Assembly (NCBI GenBank): GCA_029706075.1
Contig: JAINUG010000192.1
Coordinates: 1,220,001-1,284,000 of the forward strand
From: Aldrovandia affinis
Lineage: Eukaryota; Chordata; Actinopteri; Notacanthiformes; Halosauridae
Direction of reading: 5' to 3'
DNA: 64,000 nt
Below the pieces are notes generated by a model. The model was not told where the DNA came from, did not search any database, and saw nothing but the letters and a program-made list of their open reading frames with translations. This document shows, piece by piece, positions 29,350 through 40,184 of the stretch (the stretch's first letter is position 1; every line of letters starts with the position of its first letter). The position numbers and the translations under genes are program-made.

Positions 29350-30110
29350 AATCCATGCCAAAGTCCCCCAAATATAAAATAAACAACCCCCGAAGATACC
29401 TGTCCACTCCTGTTATCGTGTCCTTCCTCGCCCACGAGCTCACGCTCCACCCCGATGAGACCTTTGTTAACTATTTTATCAGGATTTCACCCTGGCCTCC
29501 CTGCCATGCCCACGGAGTCCGTCATTTGTTCCAATTTAAAATCTGCAATTAGCGAACGCAGTCCGCAGTAGTCGCGTTACTTTGTAAGTTATTAGGCGCA
29601 GGATCAGCACCTTCACCACTTCTCCTCTCCCGATCTACAGCATCAACCCCATTGGCGTCGCTACCCGGAAATATTCCAGTAAACAACACCTCATCATAGA
29701 CCTGTCGGCACCCCATTCCACTCATGTCCCCGGCACTAACAGTCTTATCTGCTCACCTGACTTCTCTCTGCGCTACCCCTCAGTGGATGATGCAATACAA
29801 TTTTTTTTAAAGCGGGGCATGGCACTTAGCTGGCTAAAGTGGATATAACCACAGCCTTCAAAGTAAGGCCCTTGCACCCTGACTACTGGAACCTTTTTGG
29901 CATCAGGTGCCACGATGTTATTACTTTTCGGTCCGCCTGATGTACAGGCAAAATTTGATTCCCTGTCCAAGGGGGCATGCTGGATATCCAACTATTATGG
30001 GTTACCCTTGGTTGTACACCTATTAGAGGACTTCCTTGCTCTCACCTCCACCTCCCCCCCTCCCCGGCTTTGGGCTGGCCACTATTTCTTTTTTTGTTGG
30101 CCACTTCCAG
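29350..30110 (+). pseudogene. DIRS-type retrotransposon reverse transcriptase remnant
   Basis: Plus-strand frames read INNPRRYLSTPVIV, then INPIGVATRKYSS followed by LIIDLSAPHSTHVPGT. A VDITTAFKV...LHPDYWNLFGIR block follows, then CWISNYYGLPLVVHLLEDFL. In order these match the RT of DIRS-like (tyrosine-recombinase) retrotransposons: the IDLS and VD motifs, HPDYW, and a catalytic-region LEDFL where LDDFL is usual. Stops (for example at about 29555 and 29847) and frameshifts disable it. No recombinase domain or inverted termini were found. Confidence 0.7.
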
Positions 30111-30114
30111 GAAA

Positions 30115-32880
30115 AACTGGACCAGATAGTGTCCATGATTGATGGAATTTGTGCAACACCTCAGTGCATTAGAGAGGGCCTCCTCTGCCTTTTTTTTTGT
30201 TGCTGAAAAGTAAGAATAATTTATTCATCGACGCGATTTAGCATGGCTTCCAACGTCATGTGGTCCTGATATTAAAAGGAACACTTTAATCTCTCAGTGC
30301 CCTGTCTCTTCTGCATCACAGTTTTGTGTGTGAAACAGGATGTGACAAACTGTTCCAACCATCAGTGTGTCACCGCACACGAAACGCAAAAAAAATAATC
30401 TTTTTTTTATAAAAACCACCTACTGAGGAAACACGTCAGTCCACACATTACCGATCTCAAAATCTATAATTACTCTTTGGTCATGAGTATAAGCTAATTG
30501 TGCAATTGCAGTTCTACAATTTACGCACTCGGAGCTATTTTATCAAAGTGACTCAGGGGTCAGGAAAAACCAATCTTGGACCACATTACTGTGAATTTCT
30601 AAATGACTCTGGTGCAATTATTGCAATTACCTCCAATATTTTCTTGAATTCCACCTATTACAAAAGCATTCGGAATTGTGTAGCCCACTTAAATGACATT
30701 TTTATTTGCCTCATCTTGACACGCAAATAGAATACTGTGTGAGTTAAAAAGTTTACAGGTTCTAATTTCAATTTTTTTATTACAAGTAAAGGCCAAACCA
30801 CTTTGCGATTAGTTCAAGTTTTGTGCTTTGAATGTATTGCCCTTCTCCTCCACCCCTATCCCCACTCTGAAGTACCAGTCAAACCACAATCAACACCAGA
30901 CCTAGTCCTCAGCTCAGTGTTATTGTCACAGTTTGTCTACATTCATACTCCAAGCACTACTCAAATGAACAAAAAATCTGACGGTTGCTGAATGTTTTAT
31001 TGCTGCTGTCGGTCTCTGTTTCTGTATGGACACTCAGCGTGCGGACAGCTTCAGAGGGCCCCTATGCTAATTTCTTAACAAGGCAGAATACTCGAGAAGA
31101 GTAGAATGATTTTAAAACCCGAGAGATGCTCCAGTGGAGATACGGTTCGATGCACCAGCAAAACAAACGTGAGGCAAAAGCATGAATTTGCAAGTGAGCA
31201 TACTCCCCAGTCATCTGACTAAAAACCTACTTAAACATTAAAAATGACCGCGATCTCTACTGAATCTTCATTCTTTCCTGATTCTTTCCCCTCTCGTCTT
31301 CATTAGACTGGGCCGGTCTTGTCACTTTTGCAAGAGAATGTGGGATAATCAACAGTGTTTAATATAAAGATAGGCCAGAAAAAAATCAAACAATTCACAC
31401 CGGTGTACCCATTCTATTTTTTCCTTTGGTGAGGATGGACACGGGTATGATTATAACATCTATTACTGAACATTCTGAATGATGATTTGACAATCGCTGC
31501 TTACGTTATCCGGCCAGTAATAAGCTGTGGAGTGCACAGAGTTCAAATAAAATTTCTAGTGTTGGTAATTTTAGCCAGCTTTCTAGATATTGTAGCGACC
31601 CTGCAAACACACACTGACACCTGCCCAGGACTACACATGGACAGTTCATGAGGGAGAGTTGGGATCTGCATGGGGATTGTTTTGGGCACTCCTCCTGTAT
31701 ATTGAGGCAATAAATCTGTCATACTGGTTCAAATATACTGACCGTCCCCTTGTCTTTGAGCCAGCAATATAGCCATGGAGCCGAACCCACATTGGCTGCA
31801 ATCTTGTCACCTACTGGTAAAACATTCTAATCTTTATTCAGGGTGAGAATTACGAGCTAGGTTCGCAGAACTTGTGAAAAAGCACAGCGATCGGTTCAGT
31901 GTAAACATGCAACACATGAGTGTTTGTAAAAACTATAACAATTAACAAAGTATTATTTAAAATAAAACACAACAAGGCTCATTTGAGCTACCATGCGACT
32001 CACGAATATCAACCAATCATTTCATTTTGCTGTGGAGAGCAAAGCCTTTTGATTCATTCACCCTTTAATAAAATACTTCCTGATATCAGTGCAAGGTATC
32101 TTGTTCAAGGGTCCAAATGTATTGCTCCACCTAAAATGTAATAAAAATCCTCTGAGCTGCATGCTCAGTTTCTTAACCCCTACACCTCAAATTCTCTGCT
32201 GCTTGCTTCTCGGACTTACAGCCACCATGTTGTGTGTGCCACCGAACATGAAGATTTCACCTAAAGTACATCTTCATTTCCTTTCTAAAACCTCAAATCC
32301 TGGCTAAACGCCACAAACCCCGGCTGAGGATTCCAGATCCTGGAGCAAATCCATAATTTGTTTGATTCGGGTGGTATCCACAGCGACACATGCTGAAAGA
32401 CAGAGCTACACGTGCAGCAAACCTGACTTGCACTTAATATAAAACCCCCAGTACACAACCACCATGCAATACACAGACGTAGACACATGAATAGATACAC
32501 GTACGCTTAGACAGAGAGACACCCACACACACGCATACAAAACAGCCACGCACATTTCCTTCATCTTATTTCCCAGTTGATAAAGAGTCACATGAGGACA
32601 TGGGGGGAGCAACACACTTTCAGTGAGGTGCCTTCGCCTCTGAAGAGCTCTGACAGTTTAATGGCCCGTCAGCGATCTCTGCCACACCGCTCAAACACTT
32701 ACCAAAACGCTGCAACATTTACCACGCAGTTTACTTACAGGGTTAAGAGTGTCTGTCAACAGGATCACACTTTAACTGGGGTTCAGAGGTGCCATCTCAG
32801 GTCTTGAAGTGGTATGGCAGAAAATAGCATATCACCCCACCCCCAAGCCCACACGAAACGTTCCACATTTAAAATTTTAA
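30115..32880. other. Intergenic, no gene seen
   Basis: AT-rich DNA with short homopolymers. A TGTAGCGACC start near 31593 resembles an LTR beginning, but no partner end or target duplication was found. Confidence 0.55.
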
Positions 32881-33123
32881 ATTTTAAGCATTTAGCAGAC
32901 GCTCTTATCCAGAGCGACTTACAAGATGTGCATTAATACAAGGTAAGAACAATCATAGTTAGCGCACAAGATCAGTGCAGTAATACAGCAATAGACATCA
33001 TTGCAGGCGTCTGCGTATCATACCTGTAACACTGGGAAAGAAAAGGTTAGTGTGTTTAAAAAAAAAAAATTGTATAGTGTAGTGTAGAACAAGTAAACAG
33101 TGGTGACGACAGATTGACTAGAT

Positions 33124-33275
33124 CAGGGGTCGGCAACCCATAACACTCAAAGAGCCATTTGGACCCGGTTTCCACGGAAAAGAAAACATTATTTATTTTC
33201 CCAAGCCACGCGGAGCCACAACATAAGGCTGAAAGAGCCGCATGCGGCTCCGGAGCCGCAGGTTGCCGACCCCTG
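33124..33275. mobile_element. hAT-type MITE, 152 bp, with 8-bp target duplication
   Basis: Perfect 15-bp terminal inverted repeats CAGGGGTCGGCAACC. Flanked on both sides by GACTAGAT (33116-33123 and 33276-33283). The internal AGAGCCGCATGCGGCTCCGG region is itself self-complementary. It has no coding capacity. Confidence 0.93.
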
Positions 33276-33292
33276 GACTAGATGGACAGTGT

Positions 33293-34060
33293 TCAGTGGT
33301 AGTGGAGTCTGAAGAGGTGGGTTTTGAGTCTCTTGCAGAAGATTGCAAGTGATTCCGCGGTCCTGACCGATTGCGGGAGGTCGTTCCACCAGCGAGGGAT
33401 TAGGACAGAGAAGAGGCGAGACTGCGAGGAGCGGCTGCCAGGCGCCCAGAGGGATGGGGCAGTCAGTTTGCCAGAGGGGTCTGGGCGGGGTGTAGGGAGT
33501 GATGAGTGACTGGAGGTATGGGGGAGCAGTACCTCTGGCCGCTTGAAAGGCAAGCACCAGTGACTTGAATCTGATGCGTGCTGCGATGGGGAGCCAGTGC
33601 AGAGAGGAGAGTAGAGGGGTGACGTGGGTGAACTTTGGCTGGTTGAACACCAGGCGAGCAGCAGCGTTCTGGATTAGTTGCAGTGGCTTGATGGCACAGG
33701 CCGGAAGGCCTGCCAGCAAGAAATTGCAGTAGTCCAGACGTGAGATCACCAGGGCCTGGACCAGGAGTTGAGTGGCCTCTTGGGTGAGGAACGGTCGGAT
33801 CCTCCGGATGTTGTGGAGGAGAAACGGCAGGTCCAGTGATTGCTGCAATATGGCTCGAGAAGCAGAGCTGGTTGTCCAGGGTCACTCCAAGGCTCCTGGC
33901 AGACTGAGACGGAGACACTATGGAGCCTTCCACGGTGATTGACGCATCGTCGGGGAGCCCTTCGCAGGGAGGAAGAGCAACTCTGTCTTCCCCAGGTTCA
34001 GCTTCAGGTGGTGGGTGGACATCCATGCAGAGACGTCAGCCAGGCATGCAGAGATCCGTG
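33293..34060 (-). pseudogene. L2 LINE reverse transcriptase C-terminal region
   Basis: In order on the minus strand: ITVEGSIVSPSQSARSLGVT, then LVQALVISRLDYCNFLLAGL, then LQLIQNAAARLVFNQPKFTH and LHWLPIAARIRFKSLVLAFQ. In a different frame it continues SRLFSVLIPRWWNDLPQSVR and ends LKTHLFRLHYH with a stop at 33293-33295. This is the conserved thumb and C-terminal part of L2-clade ORF2. At least two frame changes (near 33850-33900 and 33510-33560) separate the blocks, and the endonuclease and palm are absent. Confidence 0.85.
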
Positions 34061-34209
34061 CCGGGACCTGGGTTCCAATAAACATCAAGTAGCATAACAG
34101 CTCTAATGTTGCTTTAAAAACATGTTTTATCTGACCATGGCATTACAACAAAAAAGCGATCTTTTCATTTCAAGTGAAATCTTGTGCGAACTATGATTTC
34201 TTTTACACA

Positions 34210-34445
34210 TTTATTTTTCCGATTTTACCCCGTTTTTCTCCCAATTTGGTCGCCAATTACTCCCACTGAGTTCAATCCCCTCCCTCGTAGTTTGCTGCCG
34301 TAGTCCTGTGACCTGCCTCCTCCAAGACAGCACTCGCACTCCTGTGCCCAGCGAACTTCCTTCCCCCCTCCCTGGGGTGGACAGCCAATTGCCGCCCCAA
34401 TGGCACTCCCGGCCAGAGCCGACTCTGGCGCGATGGGGAATCAAC
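34210..34445 (-). repeat. SINE family B, copy 3 (5'-truncated)
   Basis: On the minus strand it contains GCCAGAGTCGGCTCTGGCCG, the CGGCAATTGGCTGTCCACCC block and AATTGGCGACCAAATTGGGA. The tRNA-like head is missing. It lies between the L2 fragment and the chromovirus. Confidence 0.8.
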
Positions 34446-34733
34446 CCACTTTGTATCTTGATGGAAAACAACACTACATTGTAGCGTATGAAGCCAAAAA
34501 CTAAACACAAGGTATTTGTTTCCCAAAAAACCCCCAAAACAAATAGAAAACAATGTGTCAATGTGTCAAAACTCAAAAAGTTCCTGAGATCCAACATTTT
34601 TTCAGTGCCCACACAATACAGTGCAAAGAGCACATTCAACACTGAGCCTCATTTAAAAGGGTTCTTTTGAAATTAATATTAATATTTTGTATCAATGATC
34701 ATTCATGTATTTATGTGAATATAGATTCATTAT

Positions 34734-35272
34734 TGTTACATCGCCGTCCCGTCCTGTCCACCTCCCTTGTGTTTCCTGCCATTTCGTTCCTTGCGTGTCA
34801 TGTCTTGTTTTTGCGTTTACCCTGTGTCGTCTATTTTGCGGGGCGCGGCTTCGCCGCTTCCGCATTCTGTTCCCTGTTCCCCTCGTTAGTCTCAGCCTGT
34901 CACACTCACTCCCCTGCACATTTCGCACGCTGTTTCAATTGAGTTATTTCACCTTTCCTATTTAAGTTCAGCACGCACTCACTCTAGTGCCAATGTGTAC
35001 TTGTTCGTCTTGTACAGCTCTCGTTTGGTTTCCCTGTTTATCCGTCTTGCCTATTCGATCTCTGCCTGTTATATTTTTGGTTTGTTCGTTTGTTTGTTAG
35101 TCTGTTTTCTAGTTTTGTAGCCGCCCGGCTAATTCTGTTTTTGCCCGCGTTTTGACTGTGTTCTCCAGTCGCCTTTTGTTTATTTTTATTAAACGCCTCC
35201 TGTGTGGAGCGCAAATCCAACTCCGTTCCGAGTCTGCATTTGGGTCCAGGTCTGCATCCACACACCATAACA
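34734..35272 (+). repeat. 5' LTR
   Basis: Starts TGTTACATCGCC, ends CACACCATAACA. TATA-like TATTTAAG is at 34959-34966 and an ATTAAA poly(A)-type signal at 35188-35193. It differs from the 3' LTR by G at 34885 and by lack of the C found at 40090. Confidence 0.95.
34959..34966 (+). promoter_or_regulatory. LTR TATA box
   Basis: TATTTAAG placed about 30 bp upstream of 34989, the predicted transcript start region. The same motif is in the 3' LTR. The start position is inferred from usual TATA spacing. Confidence 0.6.
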
Positions 35273-35274
35273 GA

Positions 35275-35284
35275 ACACATTGGC
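35275..35284 (+). promoter_or_regulatory. Candidate self-priming primer-binding site
   Basis: ACACATTGGC, two bases after the 5' LTR, is the exact reverse complement of GCCAATGTGT at 34989-34998, about 30 bp after the TATA box. In Tf1-type chromoviruses the transcript 5' end folds back to prime reverse transcription at just such a site. A tRNA site starting at TGG (35281) is the alternative. Confidence 0.5.
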
Positions 35285-35289
35285 CAGTT

Positions 35290-36324
35290 ATGGACCCAGC
35301 GGACTCAACTGCACTTCACCACCTGATCGCCTGCCAGGAGGCTCATATGGACCAGCAGGACAAGCATCTGAGGGAGGCGATGGAGGCGCTGAGGGGCCTG
35401 TCCTGCCACATGGGACAAATGGGAGAGCAGATGTCCCAGCTCCTCACCAGCTTCCCCCTTCCTGCGCAAACAGCTTCCCCCAACCCGTCTGCGTCTGCTA
35501 AATGCTTAAAATGTAACCCCCCTGCGCCCACTCTACCTGCCAGCCTGCCGGTTGGTCAATCCAGGGAACCCCGCATTCCCCACCCGGACCGCTACTATGG
35601 CGATTTGGGGAACTGCAAGGGATTCCTAATGCAGTGCGACATCGTTTTTCGCCTACAACCCTCTTCCTACGGCTCGGACCAGGCGAAGATCGCCTTTATC
35701 ATGGGCTGCCTTGGGGGGGGGGCGCTGGATTGGGCCACTGCCATCTGGGACAGCCATCTCCCAGCCAGCTCCCAGTACTCCGTGTTTGTCGCGGAGATGA
35801 GGAAAGTATTCGATCACCCGGTGGGTGGAAGAGATGCCGCCCAACGCCTGTTCCATCTCCGCCAGGGGAACCGCAGTGTGGCGGAGTACGCGGTGGAGTT
35901 TAGGACCCTGGCTGCGGAATCCGGCTGGAACGACGCGTCGCTTCAAGGGGCCTTCCGAAACGGGTTAGGAGAGATGGTGAAGGACGAGCTGGCTACGAGG
36001 ACTACCCTGACTCCTCGACGCCCTGGTTTCCCTCGCCATCAGGGTCGATAACCGCTATGGAGCGTCGGAGGAGAAGACCGGTCGCCTCACCTCGGCGAGC
36101 TCTTTTCCCCCTTCACATCCTGATCCCTCTTTCCTCTCCCTGACCACCGAGCGACGATCCGTCCCGGGCTCGTAGCTGAGGAGCCCATGCAGCTGGGCAG
36201 AGCTCACCTCTCCCAGGAGGAACGCGAGCGAAGACTCAAGGCGGGAGTCTGCCTTTATTGTGGCAACACGGGCCACTATCTGGTCACCTGTCCGTCACGG
36301 CCAAAAGCCAAGGCTCACCAGTAG
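35290..36324 (+). pseudogene. gag: Chromovirus gag (broken)
   Basis: ATG at 35290 (MDPADSTALHHLIACQEAHM) begins an open frame to 36051 with a coiled-coil-like Gln/Met-rich N-terminus. The retrotransposon gag core contains FMQCDIVFRLQP-like and RLFHLRQGNRSVAEYAVEFR blocks. A +1 change near 36005-36015 and a compensating one before 36172 interrupt it. In the original frame 36181-36321 encodes [15 protein letters not shown] and a CCHC zinc knuckle, [14 protein letters not shown], with stop TAG at 36322. Gag packages the element RNA into cytoplasmic particles. The ATG lies 17 bp past the 5' LTR. Confidence 0.85.
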
Positions 36325-39300
36325 AACTGGGCTTACTGGTGAGCCACATCGTGTGTCGCAGCCGCCCAGTCTCGTTTCCAGTTGAAGGCCATGCTCATCT
36401 GGAACTGTCAATCCCCTGCCGTTGTGCGCCCTGGTGGACTCCGGGGTGGATGGAAATTTTATTGATGCCAAGCTGGTGCAACAGGCTGGCATCGCCACCC
36501 GGTCCCTTGCCGTTCCTCTCCGGGCCCACGGACTGGATGGGAACCTTCTGGCCCAGGTCACGCACACTACCGAACCCCTGCAGCTCATTCTTTCCGGCAA
36601 CCACCGAGAGACCATCCAACTCCTCGTCATCTCCTCACCCCAGTCCCCTCTGGTCCTCGGTCAACCCTGGCTCAGACTCCATAACCCTCACCTAAACTGG
36701 GTTACTAGCAAGGTCCAGAGCTGGAGCTCCTACTGCCACGCCACCTGTCTCCAGTCTGCTCGAGCACCCGCGGAGGACGCTTCACCTCCAGCCAGGTTGA
36801 CTCTTCCGGACCTGTCCTCGGTTCCCCCCGTGTACCACGACCTAGCAAGAGCCGAGCATCATCGTTGCCACCTCATAGGCCTTACGACTGCGGCATCGAC
36901 CTGCTTCCTGGGGCTCCCCTGCCTTCCAGTCGTCTCTTCAATCTCTCTCGGCTGGAGAGAGCAGCTATGGAGACCTACATCCATGACTCCCTTGCTGCAG
37001 GTATCATTCGACCCTCCTCATCCCCAGTCGGTGCAGGGTTCTTCTTCGTCACCAAGAAGGATAAATCACTCCGTCCTTGCATCGACTACCGCAGTCTCAA
37101 CGCCATCACCATCAAGAACAAATACCCTCTGCCCCATATCAACTCTGTATTCGAACCTCTACAGGAGGCCACTATATTTTCCAAATTAGATCTCCGGAAT
37201 GCCTACCACCTTGTTCGGATCCGGGAGGGGGACGAGTGGAAGACTGCATTCAACACCCCCCTGGGCCACTTCGAGTACCGGCTGATGCCGTTTGGGCTTA
37301 CCAACGCCCCTGCTGTGTTCCAGGCGTTGGTTAACGATGTTCTCCGGGACTTTCTCAACTGGTCTATGTTTGTCTACCTTGACGATATTTTAATTTTCTC
37401 CCGCAACCTGCAGGAACACACGCGCCATGTCCGGCAGGTCTTGGAGAGACTGTGGGAGAACCAATTATTCGTCAAGGCGGAGAAGTGCGAGTTTCACGTC
37501 TCTTCGGTGAGTTTCCTGGGATACATCGTGGAGTGTGGGCAGGTGAAACCAGACCCAGCTAAGATCCAGGCTGTGGTGGAGTGGCCTCAGCCGTCGTCGT
37601 TGAAGGAGTTGCAACGATTCTTAGGATTCGCCAACTTCTACCGACGGTTCATTCGGGACTACAGTAGGGTAGCCGAACCTTTGACCAAACTCACCTCCTC
37701 CTCCATCCCGTTCTCCTGGACTCCTGAAGCGGACGTCGCGTCGGCCGACCTCAAAACCGCTTCACATCTGCTCCTGTCCTGATCCACCCTGACTTCTCCC
37801 AACAGTTCGTTGTGGAGGTAGATGCCTCGGACTCCCGGGTAGGGGCCATCTTATCCCAACGTTCGGGAGAGAACCAAAGACTCCATCCCTGTGCCTTCTA
37901 CTCCCGTCGGCTGTCCCCCGCCAAGCGCAACTACGATATAGGGAATCGGGAGTTGCTGGCGGTCAAGCTCGCTTTGAGGAGTGGAGACACTTGTTGGAGG
38001 ATCCGAACAACCGTTCATCGTCTGGACTGACCATAAAAATCTGGCCTATATTCAGTCTGCCAAGAGACTCAACTCTCGCCAGGCCCGGTGGGCACTTTGC
38101 TTTGGCAGATTCAACTTTACCCTCACGTACAGACCCGGATCCCGCAACTTGAAGCCTGATGCCGTCTCCCGCCAATTCTCCTCCGAAGCCAGACAGGCGA
38201 GCCCTGACACCATCCTGTCCCCCTCTTGTGTGGTGACTGCGGTGACCTGGGAGATTGAGAGTCAGATCAGGGATGCCCAGGCCACTCAACCTGACCCCAG
38301 ACCCAACCCCAGTTCTCACCTGTTTGTCCCAGATTCCGTCCGTTCCCAGGTCCTGCAGTGGACGCACTCCTCCCGTCTGGCCTGCCACCCCGGGATCCAG
38401 CGCACCTTGTCGCTGCTTAAACGCAGTTTTTGGTGGCCGTCCATGGGCGCGGACGTCCGGGCGTTTGTACTGGCCTGCACCATCTGTGCCAGGAGCAAAG
38501 CATCCCACCAGCCCGCCAGTGGTCTCCTCCGCCCCTGCCTGTCCCGGGTCGTCCCTGAGTCACGTCGGACTGGACTTCGTCTGTGGACTCCCCCCCTCGG
38601 AAGGTAACGACACCATTCTAACCATTGTCGACCGTTTCTCCAAGGCGGTCCATTTTGTTCCCCTTCCCAAGCTTCCCTCAGCCTCGGAGACCGCAGAGCT
38701 CCTGGTCCAGCACGTGGTCCGTCTGCATGGGATCCCCGTCGACGTGGTGTCTGACCGTGGCCATCAATTTTCCTCCCATGTCTGGAAATCATTTTGCCAG
38801 GCCCTGGGGGCCTCTGTCAGCCTATCCTCCGGCTACCATCCCCAGACGAATGGCCAGACCGAGAGGGCCAACCAAGACCTGGAGACTGCACTACGGTGCA
38901 TCACAGACCGGAATCCCTCCTCCTGGAGTAAACTGCTACCCTGGGTGGAGTATTCCCACAATTCTCTAACCAGTTCTGCCACCGGTCTCTCTCCCTTTGA
39001 GTGCTCCTAGGTATCAGCCCCCTGTTCCCGGCCCAGGAGGTGGAGATCTCCGTCCCGTCGGTGCAAGCCCACATCCGGCGCTGTAAGAGAATTTGGGAGG
39101 ACACCTGCTCTGCACTCCGCTGCTCCACCACTCGCACTCAGCGTCTGGCGGACCGCCACCGCACCACATCCCCCCAGTACTCTCCGGGACAGCAGGTCTG
39201 GCTCTCCACCACGGACATTCCCCTTCAGTCCACGTCCAAAACTCCAGCCACGCTACATCGGTCCCTACCAGGTAGAATCCATAATTAACCCTTTGCTGTC

Positions 39301-39628
39301 AGACTCAAACTCCTCCAGCCCTCAAGATTCACCCCGTCTTCCACGTTTCCAAAATCAAGCCCGTCACGTCCAGTCCTCTGTGCCCTCCGACCATTCCCCC
39401 TCCACCCCCCCGGATCATCGACAACGCCCCAGCCTACACTGTCCGGCGCATCATGGACGTTCGTCGCAGGGGTCGGGGTTACCAATATTTGGTGGACTGG
39501 GAGGGTTATGGCCCGAGGAGAGGAGCTGGATTTCGCCAGCTCATCCTCGACCCTTCCTCATTCGGGACTTCCACCGGACCCACCCTGAGAAGAGTAGGCC
39601 TGGTGGGTCGCCAGGAGGCTCCCGTTGA
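36325..39628 (+). pseudogene. pol: Chromovirus pol: protease, RT, RNase H, integrase, chromodomain (broken)
   Basis: Protease has the ALVDSGVDGNFI active-site block near 36425-36460. The RT is open over 36865-37782 with [11 protein letters not shown] as catalytic core and [15 protein letters not shown] and MPFGLTNAP around it. RNase H (about 37757-38200) has [23 protein letters not shown] and WTDHKN. Integrase has the HHCC finger (HPGIQRTL...CTICARSK) and DDE motifs in [16 protein letters not shown] and [12 protein letters not shown] chromodomain ([20 protein letters not shown] then DWEGYGP) follows at about 39430-39515. The initial pol frame is -1 relative to gag, as expected for frameshift expression. 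At least eight frame changes break it, near 36415, 36850, 37750, 37975, 38535, 39008, 39250-39430 and 39510. Confidence 0.9.
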
Positions 39629-39639
39629 GGGGGGGGTAC
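39627..39639 (+). promoter_or_regulatory. Polypurine tract
   Basis: GAGGGGGGGG followed by TAC, immediately before the 3' LTR. This is the expected position for plus-strand DNA priming and overlaps the end of pol. Confidence 0.8.
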
Positions 39640-40179
39640 TGTTACATCGCCGTCCCGTCCTGTCCACCTCCCTTGTGTTTCCTGCCATTTCGTTCCTTGC
39701 GTGTCATGTCTTGTTTTTGCGTTTACCCTGTGTCGTCTATTTTGCGGGGCGCGGCTTCGCCGCTTCCGCATTCTGTTCCCTGTTCCCCTCATTAGTCTCA
39801 GCCTGTCACACTCACTCCCCTGCACATTTCGCACGCTGTTTCAATTGAGTTATTTCACCTTTCCTATTTAAGTTCAGCACGCACTCACTCTAGTGCCAAT
39901 GTGTACTTGTTCGTCTTGTACAGCTCTCGTTTGGTTTCCCTGTTTATCCGTCTTGCCTATTCGATCTCTGCCTGTTATATTTTTGGTTTGTTCGTTTGTT
40001 TGTTAGTCTGTTTTCTAGTTTTGTAGCCGCCCGGCTAATTCTGTTTTTGCCCGCGTTTTGACTGTGTTCTCCAGTCGCCTTTTGTTTATCTTTTATTAAA
40101 CGCCTCCTGTGTGGAGCGCAAATCCAACTCCGTTCCGAGTCTGCATTTGGGTCCAGGTCTGCATCCACACACCATAACA
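39640..40179 (+). repeat. 3' LTR
   Basis: 540 bp, TGTTACATC...CCATAACA, nearly identical to the 5' LTR (A at 39791, extra C at 40090). Right target duplication ATTAT follows at 40180-40184. Confidence 0.95.
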
Positions 40180-40184
40180 ATTAT

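Larger units (their letters stand above)
32887..34071 (-). mobile_element. 5'-truncated L2-type LINE
   Basis: The 3' end (32887-32925) is GTAAGTCGCTCTGGATAAGA then GCGTCTGCTAAATGC on the minus strand, identical to the tail of the local SINEs. Coding sequence runs from about 34070 down to 33293 and covers only the region after the RT catalytic core. A hAT MITE sits in the 3'UTR at 33124-33275. 5' truncation near 34071 is typical of target-primed reverse transcription. Confidence 0.8.
34734..40179 (+). mobile_element. Ty3/gypsy chromovirus retrotransposon, full length (5.4 kb)
   Basis: Two LTRs (539 and 540 bp) enclose gag and pol sequences in the order gag, protease, reverse transcriptase, RNase H, integrase, chromodomain. 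The element is flanked by a perfect 5-bp duplication ATTAT (34729-34733, 40180-40184). The C-terminal chromodomain and the gag-to-pol frame relation place it with vertebrate chromoviruses of the Sushi type. The LTRs differ by one substitution and one single-base indel, indicating recent insertion. The reading frames are broken at ten or more places, so this copy cannot be autonomous as assembled. It has no envelope gene. Confidence 0.95.

Noticed and set aside
31593..31830. A third LTR starting TGTAGCGACCC
   Set aside because: No matching TG...CA end, duplication or second copy was found.
35152..35289. Gag starting inside the 5' LTR
   Set aside because: The frame is open into the LTR but the conserved gag start MDPAD lies at 35290, just after the primer-binding region.
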